From contig JAMWBK010000005.1 of the NCBI GenBank assembly GCA_029953675.1, positions 496,001 to 560,000 of the forward strand: a stretch of DNA of 64,000 nucleotides, read 5' to 3'. The position numbers and the translations under genes are program-made. A model generated the notes under the pieces. The model was not told the DNA's origin, made no database searches, and was given only the letters and a program-made list of their open reading frames with translations. Below, piece after piece: positions 46,616-57,610 of this stretch. Position 1 is the stretch's first letter. The number at the start of each line of letters is the position of its first letter. Origin of the DNA: Rhodosorus marinus (lineage: Eukaryota > Rhodophyta > Stylonematophyceae > Stylonematales > Stylonemataceae).

Positions 46616-47706
46616 CTAAGTACGAGCACGCACTGGGGTGCTTTCACACCATCGAAGCTTACGGACACGAGAAAAAAAGCTACAACGAAAGACTTGAGTA
46701 TTTAATATGAATAAATAACAAGTAATAGAAGCACGTATCGGCGCACCATCGCCCAAGGACGTCGTCCATCTCCGCTCTGCAACCTCCTCCTTCAAAATCG
46801 TCCTCATTCTCCATTCCCAAAGGAATAACCGCAGGACCGACCTTGTCAACACACATTAGCAAAATGGAGATCAGACCCCGACGGTGACTCCATATCGTCT
46901 CCTAGAGGGCTGATCGCTTCTTTCTGACCAGCGACCCTGGTTAGCTGGCTCACGAATGTTGGGACAGGACCTGAACTTGCTGAACCAGGTCTTGAGACGC
47001 GGACGGGAATCGAAAAGCAGAGCTGGAAAATCTTCCCGTAACTGTTGGAGATCATAGATGGTCACATGCGTCCCAACTCACTGAACCACCCCTGCTTCCA
47101 AAGCGCCGTGTCCCACTTCCAGGCACAACGAAGTCCCAATTTCAACTGGGTGATTTAAGCTGAAAAACACTTGCAAATAAAAGCCGCAAATTATCTGATT
47201 TCAACAAAAGAAACCGACACAAATTAAAATTATTTTACATAAGTATAGAAGAAAAATACTTCAGTCAAAGAAAAGCCAATTAAGTATATTATTATATCTA
47301 TCAATCAAAAATTATCCAATGATATGTTGTTAATTTCGAAATTTTCAAAGTAAAAACCAAATGTATTAAAGATAAAAATAAACTAAGTAGGACTCTAGCA
47401 TCTTAACGGTATTTTATTAGTATAATTTTGACTTCGGTTCACTGAGATTTTGAACTGTTTTGCTTTGATGAAAAAAGAGAGGAATCGAATTTTCGGGCGT
47501 TTTGAAGAAGCGGAAGTTTCTTGTGGTCGTTTCGATGGTTTGGGAAGAATTCTATGCTTACCAAGAGGGTATTCGAAGGAACACAAATTGGGCTTGGAGA
47601 GGACAAGCTTGAAGGTAGACGCTTGTGTTATCAACTGTACTGTTCTGTTTGACTCGTCTATGATTTCTGATCCGGGAGGAAAGAAGAATTTAGGAACAAG
47701 ATTAGA
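46616..47706. other. Intergenic region after CELF-like gene
   Basis: Minus-strand frames at 46680-46862 and 46871-47065 (for example YDLQQLREDFPALLF) could be exons of a small unrecognised gene, but no start codon or consistent splice pair was found. Bases 47160-47420 are AT-rich, the likely promoter of the small membrane protein at 47707. Confidence 0.4.
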
Positions 47707-48084
47707 ATGGGAGACTTCAAGGCGATCTCTGAGAAGATGAGTCCCGTCTTGGGAGGCAGTTCGGATCAGTTGTCGAAGCTGCCAAATCCTGTGGTTTTTT
47801 ATTTGGGGGAGTTAACGATCCTGTTATTGGTATATATGATCGTACCTGGTATATTTGAGGTGACGTACGTAAGGTTGTTCTTCCTGGTACTCCTCCCCGC
47901 AACGACGTTGTTGTACCTCCTCTGGTCAATGAACGAAGTCAACCGGCGGACAAGCGGGTTAGTGGAGTTACAGAGACGAGAAAAGGAAAAACTGAAGAAA
48001 GAGGCCGAGCTTGATAAGAGTATACTCGAGATAACCAAGCTTCGCAGCGACTTGGAGGAGGCGCTTGCGGATCTCAAGAAGTAA
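47707..48084 (+). CDS. Small two-helix membrane protein with coiled coil
   Basis: Intronless 125-codon gene, family not recognised. Residues about 27-75 hold two hydrophobic helices (VVFYLGELTILLLVYMIVPG and VRLFFLVLLPATTLLYLLW). Residues 78-125 form a charged heptad helix (LQRREKEKLKKEAELDKSIL), ending in ADLKK. The C-terminal di-lysine pattern KK is compatible with ER retention, though the spacing is not the strict KKXX. The gene has its own AT-rich island upstream and lies 272 bases before GPATCH11 on the same strand. Confidence 0.7.
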   Translation: MGDFKAISEKMSPVLGGSSDQLSKLPNPVVFYLGELTILLLVYMIVPGIFEVTYVRLFFLVLLPATTLLYLLWSMNEVNRRTSGLVELQRREKEKLKKEAELDKSILEITKLRSDLEEALADLKK

Positions 48085-48356
48085 AAACCTAAACCATTGA
48101 CGGGAAAAAGCTTCCCAAATGCTGAGCCCAAGATTGCTTCAGGAGGAATAGGGATTTGTACTTTCATAGCGACGTATCTATTTACTCTTTACCAGCCCGG
48201 CCGGTGGTTATTTTATATAACCGCTTGAAATAGGTACACATAGGATTATTAAAGAAAACGTTCAATTTGCATAGGCGGTGATCAGTGCCTGAAGCAGGAA
48301 AGATAGTGCGATAGGTCTGGACAAGGGGGTAACCCGGGTGACGTGTCTGACCTTTG

Positions 48357-49371
48357 ATGAAGAGGAAGGGTGGTAGTCTTTACTTACCTGGAGACTCCTC
48401 CGATGAAGATGCCTCTGTATCGAAAGCCAAAGCTTGCGATGAATCTGGCGATTCTCGGGACTCCGGAGAGCTGGATTACATGGACCAGAAGTTCTGTCTT
48501 CCGTTTGAGGAGTAAGCAGCGAGATTTGGAAAGAGTGTGCATACTTGGTGTTTGCTGATCTATGATCTTGTGAACTCCTCGGTGATTACAGAACGTCCTC
48601 ATCACACCCGAGATCGGACGGGGGCCTCGGGGTCAAGCGCAAGAAGAAGAGCACCGAGTGCGTTGAAGACAAAGAGACTCCGAAGCCTCCCACAGTGGAA
48701 AAGAACAATGTTGGATTCCAGCTCTTGACGAGAATGGGATACACCGAGGGCAAAGGTCTCGGAAAGAATCTTGATGGCCTACCGTCGGCAATCGTTCCGG
48801 AGGTTAAGAAACATCGCGGAGGTGTAGGATTGGAAAAAGCAACGAAGGAGAAGGTATGGTTCTGAACTCTTCCAAGATGAAGCTGATGATTTCACCGCGT
48901 TCGAGATCAATACTTTCTCTGGTTGTGTGGGCAGCAATCTAAATTTCATACTGCTCGGTCGCGCAAATCCGAAATTCAATCTAGGCTGAAACTTTGGTTC
49001 AAAGAACGAAGCTTGAAGAAGAAAAAATGGAGAAGAGTTTCAAAAAACGGACTCAGGACATCTTTGATACAAAGCAGAACTTCACCGACCTTTCCAACCT
49101 CGCCAATGCGGTGCTGCAGCTTGACGAGCGGAAAGGGCTAAAGCCGTGTTCGGAAATTGACCTTATCTATCACTTGCAAATCGAAACGGAAGAAATGGGA
49201 AATGAACTCTTGGAGCTCAAAGATGATGCAGAATGGATTCAGACAACACTGCACGAACTTAACACGTACGCCAGGACTGAACATCACTACTGCAACTTCT
49301 GTGGAATTACATACGAGTCTAGTGATGCAATCAACAGAGACTGCCCGGGCGAATACCGAGAAGATCATTGA
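48357..49371 (+). CDS. GPATCH11: G-patch domain protein GPATCH11
   Basis: G-patch protein of the GPATCH11 (CCDC75) family. G-patch proteins generally activate DEAH RNA helicases; the exact role of this one is unknown. Exons are 48357-48511, 48592-48853 and 48985-49371, in phase, giving 267 residues (human about 260-285). The N-terminus is acidic with GELDYMDQKF, like the family's EEDYMSD. The G-patch is VGFQLLTRMGYTEGKGLGK. A charged helical middle follows (KLEEEKMEKSFKKRTQDI). The C-terminal domain has the family's Cys pattern, HHYCNFCGITYESSD then DCPGEY. The start is the ATG before KRKGG, the first in frame. Confidence 0.93.
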
Positions 49372-50455
49372 CAGGTGGGTACCATAAGAGAATCAAGACA
49401 TTGGCCGGCGGCGAGTGAGGACGGAGCTGAATTTCTTCGAACGAAACGGGCTGGAAGGAAGGCCTTCGTATGCCCCAGTTTTATCGCGGATGTCAAGACT
49501 CGATCCGAGAGGCCAAGGCGTTATTTACATCAACTAACATGGATGCAAATGGTGGAGACGGAACTCATAGACTGCTGAGCCGAGTTGTGATCCAATACGA
49601 GCTTTGCAAACGAGACCTATCGCGTTGAAGAGCCAAGTTCGTAATTCGCGACAGAGCTAGTGCGCGCATCTGTGACCACTGGTTCGATTCGCTGATTGAT
49701 CCATCCTGTTGCCAGTTCACGAGTGACAAGTGTAGAAGGACCAATGTCAATGGCTACCTGCCCACCATCACAACTTTCCGATCGAGCGTGGAGAACAAAC
49801 CCACTCCGGTCAACGGACCTCCTGCAAGGTTCGGTGAGCTGTGTTAATATATACATACAGACATCCAGCGTCTTTGAGATGGAGATTCTGTATTGGGCTC
49901 TCGGAAGCGATTCTGAAAACTCTGGTCTGCCCTCCGACGGCCTTATCTGTCTTCTTCGCGGCCCACATCACATCCCTTCCTAAAGCCAAAGAAAAAGCCA
50001 CATAAACAAAAACTAAAATAAAACCATAAAACCATCCTCTATCTATTTTCTTCCAAAATACAAATTGTTTTATTTGTCCTCTTCACTAATTCAATAAAAA
50101 ATAAAATAATTTTTCCGCAACCTCGAGGTAAATGGTAAAATAGTAATTCCACTCCATGGAAAAATATATATAATAATAGTACGTTTTTCGTAGGATGTGT
50201 ACTAACGTTATAAGATAAACGAATTTTTGCCCATCCACGGCCTTCAGAGGGAAGCGGGTTTCGGAAACGAAGGAGAGGCGCGGAAGAAGACGATCCGGCT
50301 TCTGTAACACGTGTGATGGCTCGTAACTCGTAATTTATCTTCTTGATAAGAGAATCGCTCCTCTAAGTTTGTATCTTTTCCATCGATCATTGTTGTTTGA
50401 TCGGTGCTTGTTTATTGACGGCAGGTAGGGTGTGACGGGTTTCGATCGGGAAAGC
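49372..50455. other. Intergenic region between GPATCH11 and CMR1/WDR76
   Basis: No gene is supported. Frames at 49565-49983 lack motifs. Bases 50020-50210 are AT-rich and 50260-50450 are the leader of the WD40 gene. Confidence 0.45.
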
Positions 50456-52297
50456 ATGGACCTGACGGAGTATGAACGGGAGCGGGAGGAACGAATACGT
50501 AAGAATCAAGAAGCGTTGTTGAAGCTGGAGATTCCTCAGCTGGCCCCCAAACAGGCGGTGGCTTCGAAGCCAAGGGCTCCGAGATCAAAGAGAAAACCAG
50601 TCGAAGAGGTAAGACCATGCAGATCGTTCATTTGCAGCACATTTGGGACATGCGCTTCCGTTTCTTACCGGATGCTAATATCTGACTGACCAAACGGAAG
50701 ACTACGAGGAGAGTGTCATTGAGGACGAGAGGGCTGGCACCTGATGGTACTGAAGCAGAAAAGATCAAGAAGGAAGCGGAGCTAGTTGCGGCGCAGACTC
50801 GAAAGAGGCATTCTGGAACCGAGTCCTTCGCGGGGACTTTGTATGAGCCGGATGACTATCAAGCCTTTGATGGCGACACTGAGGTTTCTAAGCGGCAGAA
50901 TCTGGTTGATTCCTTCGCAGAGAAAATCAGTTCGGCCCCAGAAGGGATGTATGAACGGTTTTCCGGAGGCGAGGATAGGAAAACAGGAGCTGGTCGCATC
51001 CTCGACATGAAAATCATAGGCGAAGAACCCCAGAGGAAAGTTCTGGTCTCAAGGGTGTACAGCGTAAATATTCATCCCCGCAGGGACAGAATCCTAGTAG
51101 GAGCCGGTATGTGTACTCAACAACCAAGAACTCAATTCCCAACGACCTGGATAAGGAAAATATCTCAGACCATGCAAACTATTCCAAACAGGTGACACCA
51201 AAGGCTTTTTCGGACTTATGCATCTAGACGATGAATCGCGACCCTCACTTTTGAGGATGGAGCCCCACTCAAGGACCATCACTGCAATTCGGTCAAACCC
51301 TGTAGAAACCGATCAAATGTATACCACCAGCCACGATTGTACTCTACGAAGGCTTGATCTGACACGGCAGGTATGGTGCGACAGTGAGGCATGCAATGAA
51401 GTTCAGACGGCATATGTTGAGTCGCCCGTTTTCTCATCAGGAGTTCGTAACTATTCGGGAAGATGAAGAGAGGGACGGTTCTACTGATATTAATTTTATT
51501 GAGCCGCGGGTCTTGGCGTATTGCACATCGCGTGGCTACGTTGGCGTTGTGGATACGAGAGCCAAAAAGCATCCGTCATGGGAGAAGCAGCTGCACGAGA
51601 AAAAGGTTCGTTCAACGACTGATCTGGCATAAAAGGAGTTTATCCTTCCTGGACTGGCGTGATCAATCTATATTAGAATCTCACCTGAACAGTATTGCTT
51701 TTTCTCAACTGGCAGATTGGCAGTATAAGTGTTTGCTCAAAAACGAATGCTCTTGTGACAGCGAGTAATGACTGTACGGTTGCAGTCTTTGACTTGAGGA
51801 AGGTGGACACGAAGAAGACTCTTGCATCTTTCAGCCACGGCCGAGCTGTGAGCAACGGCGTACTCTCTGAAAATGGCAAGTCCATTCTGACCACAAGCTA
51901 TGATGACACGCTCAGAATTTATTCAAACGTCAAAGGTGAAGTGAAGATCTGCGGCAATCCCGTCCAACCGCAATTCACTCAATTGTTCTTTTGTGTGACA
52001 GGCAATTGGAAGGACAAACCACAGGTTTACAAACACGACAATAATACGGGCAGGTGGATCACGAAATTCAAGGCCGAGTGGTACCCACAAGAGCCGGGTG
52101 TTTTCGTATGTGGCAGTATGAAACGACCCCACGGCTTGGACGTTTTTGATGCAACTACAAACGATCATTCGATTACCGGCAAGCTGATGAGTGAATATTT
52201 AAGCGCGATTCCGGCGAGGCATGCGTTTCACCCTGAAATGGATATCCTCGCCACTGGCAACGCCTCTGGACGACTTTGTATATGGACTGCCCCATGA
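50456..52297 (+). CDS. CMR1: WD40 protein of the CMR1/WDR76 family
   Basis: WD40 propeller related to yeast Cmr1 and animal WDR76, which bind damaged or replicating DNA and chromatin. Exons are 50456-50608, 50701-51106, 51192-51370, 51441-51605, 51716-51935 and 52002-52297, giving 472 residues. The N-terminus matches the family: LTEYEREREERIRKNQEALL, a helix, then basic KPRAPRSKRK. WD repeats: VYSVNIHPRRDRILVGAG, ITAIRSN with TTSHDCTLRRLDL, RVLAYCTSRGYVGVVDTR, ALVTASNDCTVAVFDLR, ILTTSYDDTLRIYS, and a last repeat HPEMDILATGNASGRLCIW. NNTGRWITKFKAEWYP is typical of this family. The 66-nt intron at 51936-52001 is in frame without stops, so retention would give 494 residues; alignment to the family favours removal. 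Confidence 0.92.
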
Positions 52298-53909
52298 AGC
52301 TAGCTCCCTGATGATTCAGTGAAGAAACTCATAGCGAGTGACTGGAACACGAACTGGGCAGAGATCTCCTGTCAGTTCGTGATCGATTTGTTCAGGGCGA
52401 AGTGTTCCTTATGGAAAGAATCGATCTTGCGGGGTCAATTGTGCTTGAAAAATTTCACTAGTCTTTAAGACCAATTCAGATTCCGTCCAAGACCGGACAG
52501 TCTCGAAAGAGGACCCCGACTTCCGCGCTAGACTCTCTCAATTCACTTTCGCCCACTGACATTCTTATACTCTCCATCTAAAGAGCTAAAAAAAGGCATA
52601 TACGAACAGTTAACGCTCAGCACGAGGACCGAAACACTGCGTCTCCGTACTCCAACCCACACCGCATACCCCAGAGAAGCCCATCTAATTATTCCCGCAA
52701 TATCATCCACAACCAAACACCCCTGCCATCATACGAATCCATACACCAGCAAGTACATACGTTCAGTTAGATCTCATCGATACAGAATGTTTCTATACCT
52801 AGCACCCCTCCTCAACCTGTTCCACACAACAGCACGAAATCACGTGATATGCCACCCATCATGCCTAAAGCAGCACTCAATTCCAATCTTCTTCCTCAAC
52901 TCTACTGTCAGCAGACATTCTTCCTCTCCATTGGTTATCACCAAAAGAAAACGACTGAATATTTTTACAATGACTGAACTTCCATGTCTTAATCTCAATG
53001 GTTGCGAACAATGCAAATTATTCTTAAATTCACTAATCCTAAGCACCAAGATTTTTTCGCGTGTCAGCTCTCACCCCACGACAGGTGGAACTGTCCTTGT
53101 AAGTAATAGTACACCATTGAGGCTCCTAAAATATTTTTGTTACGATAACGTTGAATAGTGAGTAGTACTAATAGAAAGGATGGGGCTTGTACAGGCCCTG
53201 TTCAGTAGAGTGTTTATACGGTATAATATATTCTCTTAATTGGAAATATAAATTGTTATTACGTTACAATAGATATTTTACGGGTTTTAAATATACGGTA
53301 AGGAATGGTTGCAAAGCGGAAAAGGCATCTCCTCAGATTTTTGGAGAGAGACTACTTATGCAAATCTGGAATGGGTGGAAGGGTAGGGGGAGGGCGGGGA
53401 CATGAGGAAGAGAAGAGGATAGAGTAGGCTTCAGGTCGAAGAGGGCATTAGATGTTTTTCCTCATTAGGAAGGGAAGAAGGGCATTTTGGGACGAATGCG
53501 TGTGAATAAGCGGGTATGCGTTGTAGGTCGGTGGGGGTGGGGGGTTGTGGGTTTGTTCGAAGTTATACTAAGTAGATTCTGATGTGGTTTTAAGTGTTGT
53601 ACTTTTCTTTTACAGTCATGTCAGCTTGTTCGGTTGTGCTTATCGAATAGTAGGAGTTTGGTGTGTTGGAATGGACGTGGTGATGACTATTGTTCCGAGT
53701 TGTGAGTTGAGGTTTTGATAAATTCTAGTAGGATTCGACAATCTAGTTTGAAGTATTACGGGGCGCCAGGGAACTCCTACCAGGTGGTGATTTTCAGAAT
53801 CTGTGAACTGAGTATCGGAGCTGCGGAAAACGAACTGAGAAAATACCGCTTGACGAACGACTCCGTTTTACTCTAAGAACTCGTTTTTAGAACCAAGGAA
53901 ACGAAAGCA
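52298..53909. other. Intergenic region upstream of uridine kinase gene
   Basis: No gene is supported. AT-rich at 52900-53020 and 53210-53300. Bases 53360-53560 are strongly G-rich on the plus strand, with several GGG/GGGG runs spaced closely (for example near 53377-53400 and 53528-53548), giving quadruplex potential in the uridine-kinase leader. Confidence 0.5.
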
Positions 53910-55695
53910 ATGGTTTCCTTGCGGTGCTTATCAAGTTTTTCCAGGCAAATAGGCAGAAAATGGAGAGGATTGAGCTCTACGGCGAATGGGATGCTCCAGC
54001 TTGGCATTAGCGGCGCCCGGACGAGGTAACTCATGAGACAAACGAGAAAGAAGTCATTTTAGATTTCAGTAGATGGCAAACTACTGACATTTTGCTTTGC
54101 TCGAAAATTTGCTGGCATTTTTCGAAATGATTGTACTGCGTTAGGGACAAAGGTCCGTTTGTCATAGGTGTTGCGGGCGCCAGCGCGTCCGGAAAAACAT
54201 CGGTGTGCAATCAGCTGATTCGCTCCCTGAACCACCATCGGTGTCTTCTAATGAGCATGGACTGGTTTTACCGCGGAGTTCCAGAGGATTCTGCAGAGGA
54301 AGATTACAATTTTGACCATCCCGACGCATTAGACTTTCAATCTATTAAGGAAACAATGCTACTGATGCTCGACAAGAAGCCCGTTGAAGTACCGATCTAT
54401 GATTATAAGTTGGTAGGGTTTTATGCTTTTGAATTCGCTGACTTGTCCGATACGTGATTCACGGTGTTACGCTCAAATTCTGGCCCTCGTTTCTTCACCG
54501 CCTCTGCTTCACAGCACAAAAGACTCTCTCGCAAGCGATCACTAGCCTCTGCCGACGTCGTCATTATAGAAGGAATCTTCGCGTTCTACTACCCGGAGAT
54601 TCGAGACTTGATGAACATGAAAGTGTTCGTTGATGAAGATGCCGACACTTGTCTGGCAAGAAGAATCAGAAGGGATTGCTCAGTCAGAGGCAGGTACACA
54701 ACGGCTCTCCCTCGGTTCCGAACTTTGCGGATGTACCAGGTGATACATTCTGATTCTACGTACTGTATGCGTTCTCGCAGGGACATCGACAGTGTACTAG
54801 ATCAATATGAGAAGTTTGTCAAACCTTCGTTCGATGAGCTAATCGTTCCAACCAAGCGCTTCGCGGATATCATTGTGCCACGGGGTAGAGACAACCCGGT
54901 TGCAATTGATCTCCTGCGACGACACCTACAGCATAAGTTAGATGACAGTGGATCGCACTCAAACCTAACAGTGCTGAAGTCGAATGCACAAACCGAGCTT
55001 TTGACTCAAGCTCTTCGTCCAAGTACGAACGGACTGAACTGGGAGGTGAGCTTAGCACCTCAACTACCCCGGGCGGGACGGAAGACCGCCTCTTTCTAAT
55101 TTTGAGACTTAAGAGCTTTCATTCGGTCAGGAAGTAAGTCTGCGTACGCGCAGGCTCGCCTCTTTGGCCTTTGAAGAGGCTCTTGGGATAGCCACTTCTT
55201 CCGACAAGAGGGCCTCAAGCGGGATTCTCGCTATTCCGCTTACTCGAAGTTCCACCGCGCTCGTTCCAGCACTGGCTCCAATCGCTGCAACAGCTTCTGA
55301 CCATATCACATTCCAGGCGGCAGAAGGGATCGATCAGAAGAACAGACCAGTAGCGAACGAAACAGTGGTTCTTTTCGATCATTCGTTGACCGATTCTGCA
55401 GTCATTTTGCCCAAACTCGGCGGCCTCGGAGAAACCCAAATCGCTTCAAATACAGTAGGTTTCCGAACACTACAACGGAACTACTGTACCGTGGGCACTG
55501 AAATTATTCTCTCGCAATGTCAAGGTGGTCGTTGTGTCCCTTCAAATCAGTGATGCTGTCGCAAACGAAATATTTAATGCATACCCTACTGTCAAGCTCG
55601 TCACAGCCTCGGTTTTACGACAGGGAGAAATTGTTGATGAGACATTCATGAATGTTTGGGATGACCAAGTGGCGAACCAGGCGCAGGTCCATTAG
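53910..55695 (+). CDS. Uridine kinase fused to a degenerate UPRT-like domain
   Basis: Nucleoside-salvage enzyme of the UCKL/UKL type: a uridine-cytidine kinase domain followed by a uracil-phosphoribosyltransferase-like domain. Exons are 53910-54025, 54145-54412, 54515-54693, 54781-55045, 55131-55454 and 55525-55695, in phase, giving 440 residues. The kinase has the P-loop GASASGKT (residues about 50-57), SMDWFYRG, NFDHPDALDF, VVIIEGIFAFYYPEIRDL, ARRIRRD and KRFADIIVPRG. The C-terminal half follows the UPRT fold order (ILAIPLTRSSTALVPAL, then VVLFDHSLTDSAV, VVVVSLQISDAV, AYPTVKLVTA). It lacks the PRPP loop consensus (DPMLATGGS or YPILSTGNT), reading DHSLTDSAV. It is thus probably not an active phosphoribosyltransferase. 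Residues 1-35 (MVSLRCLSSFSRQIGRKWRG) look like an organelle presequence. Confidence 0.88.
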
Positions 55696-56732
55696 TCAGC
55701 TTTTGAGCCAAACCACCTTTGTGGTTGTAGCAACAATGCGGAGACCTCGTTTGGTGCAAGCCGATTATTAAGCGGATTGTACTAGTAGCGACACTACGTA
55801 GATAAAACTCATTCCAGAACAACAGGGAAAACCCGGCCGTTCCTAAAAATCCATGACGATCCCCTGCGTCGCCCTTCTTTTGGTCTGAATTTCTAAAACG
55901 GGATGCACATAGCTAGTCGGAGGTTTGTGCAGAAGGCCGTCTCCACATTTGTCAAAACTATTGCCACCCACACGGCCCCGGTCGAACCTAACTCGAATCT
56001 TGAAGACCGTCTGCCCAAGTAGAGTAGAGATGTACACATGGACTGCAATTGGTGACTAGTAATTCTTCCTGTGGATATCACATCCTCTCAACAACCACGC
56101 CCCTCCCTCTCAAATCTTGCTGCAGTATGTTAGGAGCTAGGCAACGAATTAGATATCTGCCAATCCTACAGCTACAATAATCTCAGGCTTTTGGCATAGA
56201 GCCATATAGCTCGATCCGTGTGGCTCAATCCGTATATGCCACGCCAATCAGGCCCAGGCTTAAAGAATGTCCTGCCCTTAACATCACAGCTTGAGCCTGA
56301 GAGACCGGTAGTCCATCCCAGACTAGTCCCCTTGTCCTTGACCACATTGCAATCCAGAAGCCACAAGATCGAATCTACACAATCGTAAAACAATTTCTAT
56401 TATTAGATATATTAATCCAGATTATTATAATAAATTAATATAAAATATAATTTCGAAATAAAAATGCTCTAATATATCCAATATGAATTCAAATATTGTT
56501 ATTTAAAATAATGAAAAATAGAAATTAATGATCTATTCTCGCTATTTGAGAAGGATCATGTTGGGTAAGGGTTTCCTGGAGATGAGGGTTTTGGATCTGG
56601 TTGAAAGTTCCCGATGCGGTTCTGCATTGACTAAATGTATCTGAGTCTATTGGTTAGTTTCTAAGAGGTCAGGTGGTTCTACAGTTTCTTTAGTTTTGTT
56701 TTCTCGTATTGTGAATCTAGTTTGATCGAACG
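55696..56732. other. Intergenic region upstream of cyanase
   Basis: No gene is supported. Bases 56380-56530 are very AT-rich, and 56560-56730 are G/T-rich on the coding strand, the same promoter-then-leader pattern as other genes here. Confidence 0.5.
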
Positions 56733-57406
56733 ATGTCTCGAATAGCACGAGCGGAGAAGGACAAGGTCGTGCAGAAGCTTTTGCTGGCCAAGGAGCTTTC
56801 CGGGAAGACTTATGATGAGATCGCGGAGGAGGTAGGCTTAACGAATGCTATGGTTTCACAGATATTCCATAGACAGGCGCCATTGAAGCAAGTCTCAATG
56901 GATAAGATGAAGCGAGCCGTGCCGCTGCTTAAGGAGGACGATCTGTTCGAGATGAGCAAGCCGCCGTTTAGAAGCTTCGACCCCGACATCATTCAGGAGC
57001 CTGCAATATATCGTTTACATGAAGTCTGTATGCACTATGGTGAGCCAAAATGCCTTCATCTGTGGACTTATAGCGGGCTACGGACTAAGGTCTAACAACC
57101 ATCCTCTGCAGGTGAATCTGTCAAGGAGATCATCAACGAAAAGTGCGGAGATGGGATCATGTCGGCGATCGATTTTAACTTAAACGTTGAAAGCAAAAAG
57201 GTAAAAGCGGAACAGCGTTATAGTTCATGCTTCTGGGTCCGGATCACCAGGCTCGCACGACAACAGAATCTGATTGAACGGTTTTGTACCTGCTTGTGGA
57301 CGTTTTCCATGATTTCCAGGGCTCCAAAGGAGAAGACAGGATAGTTTTAACCCTCGACGGAAAGTTCCTTCCGTTTAGCGAACAGCGAGTGGAAGAAGAA
57401 GAATAG
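56733..57406 (+). CDS. cynS: Cyanate hydratase (cyanase)
   Basis: Decomposes cyanate with bicarbonate to ammonia and carbon dioxide, for detoxification and nitrogen supply. Exons are 56733-57039, 57112-57200 and 57320-57406, in phase, giving 160 residues (bacterial CynS has 156). The N-terminal helix-turn-helix-like domain reads LSGKTYDEIAEEVGLTNAMV. The C-terminal catalytic domain carries IYRLHEVCMHYGESVKEII and GDGIMSAIDF. The catalytic Arg, Glu and Ser known from E. coli (R96, E99, S122) correspond to R94, E97 and S120. The protein ends DGKFLPFSEQ plus an acidic tail (VEEEE). There is no clear targeting peptide, so it is likely cytosolic. The gene converges on the sugar porter with about 200 bp between stops. 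Confidence 0.96.
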
Positions 57407-57610
57407 AAATCTTAAAATGTTGGGAGAAGGACCGGTGAATATGCTGTTGTAATGACTAACCAGGCGCCGTGTGGAATGAACTGTTGTTTTCTAGAATTCG
57501 CTTCCTGCGGGTTTTATAAACACGTCTTTAGCTGATAGGTTCTAGTTATCATGCGCTTTGGCCTACGCTTACGGCCACCTAAGCAGTTTTGAGTTGCAGT
57601 TTTCTTGCTG

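Noticed and set aside
46871-47065. Minus-strand exon-like frame (YDLQQLREDFPALLF)
   Set aside because: It is bordered by stops, with no ATG, and the only donor would need an atypical GTCGCT or GTCTGA; a real small gene remains possible but is not supported.
49600-49700. tRNA-like B-box (GGTTCGATTC) near 49680
   Set aside because: The flanking bases do not pair as a T stem, and no acceptor stem or anticodon arm could be built.
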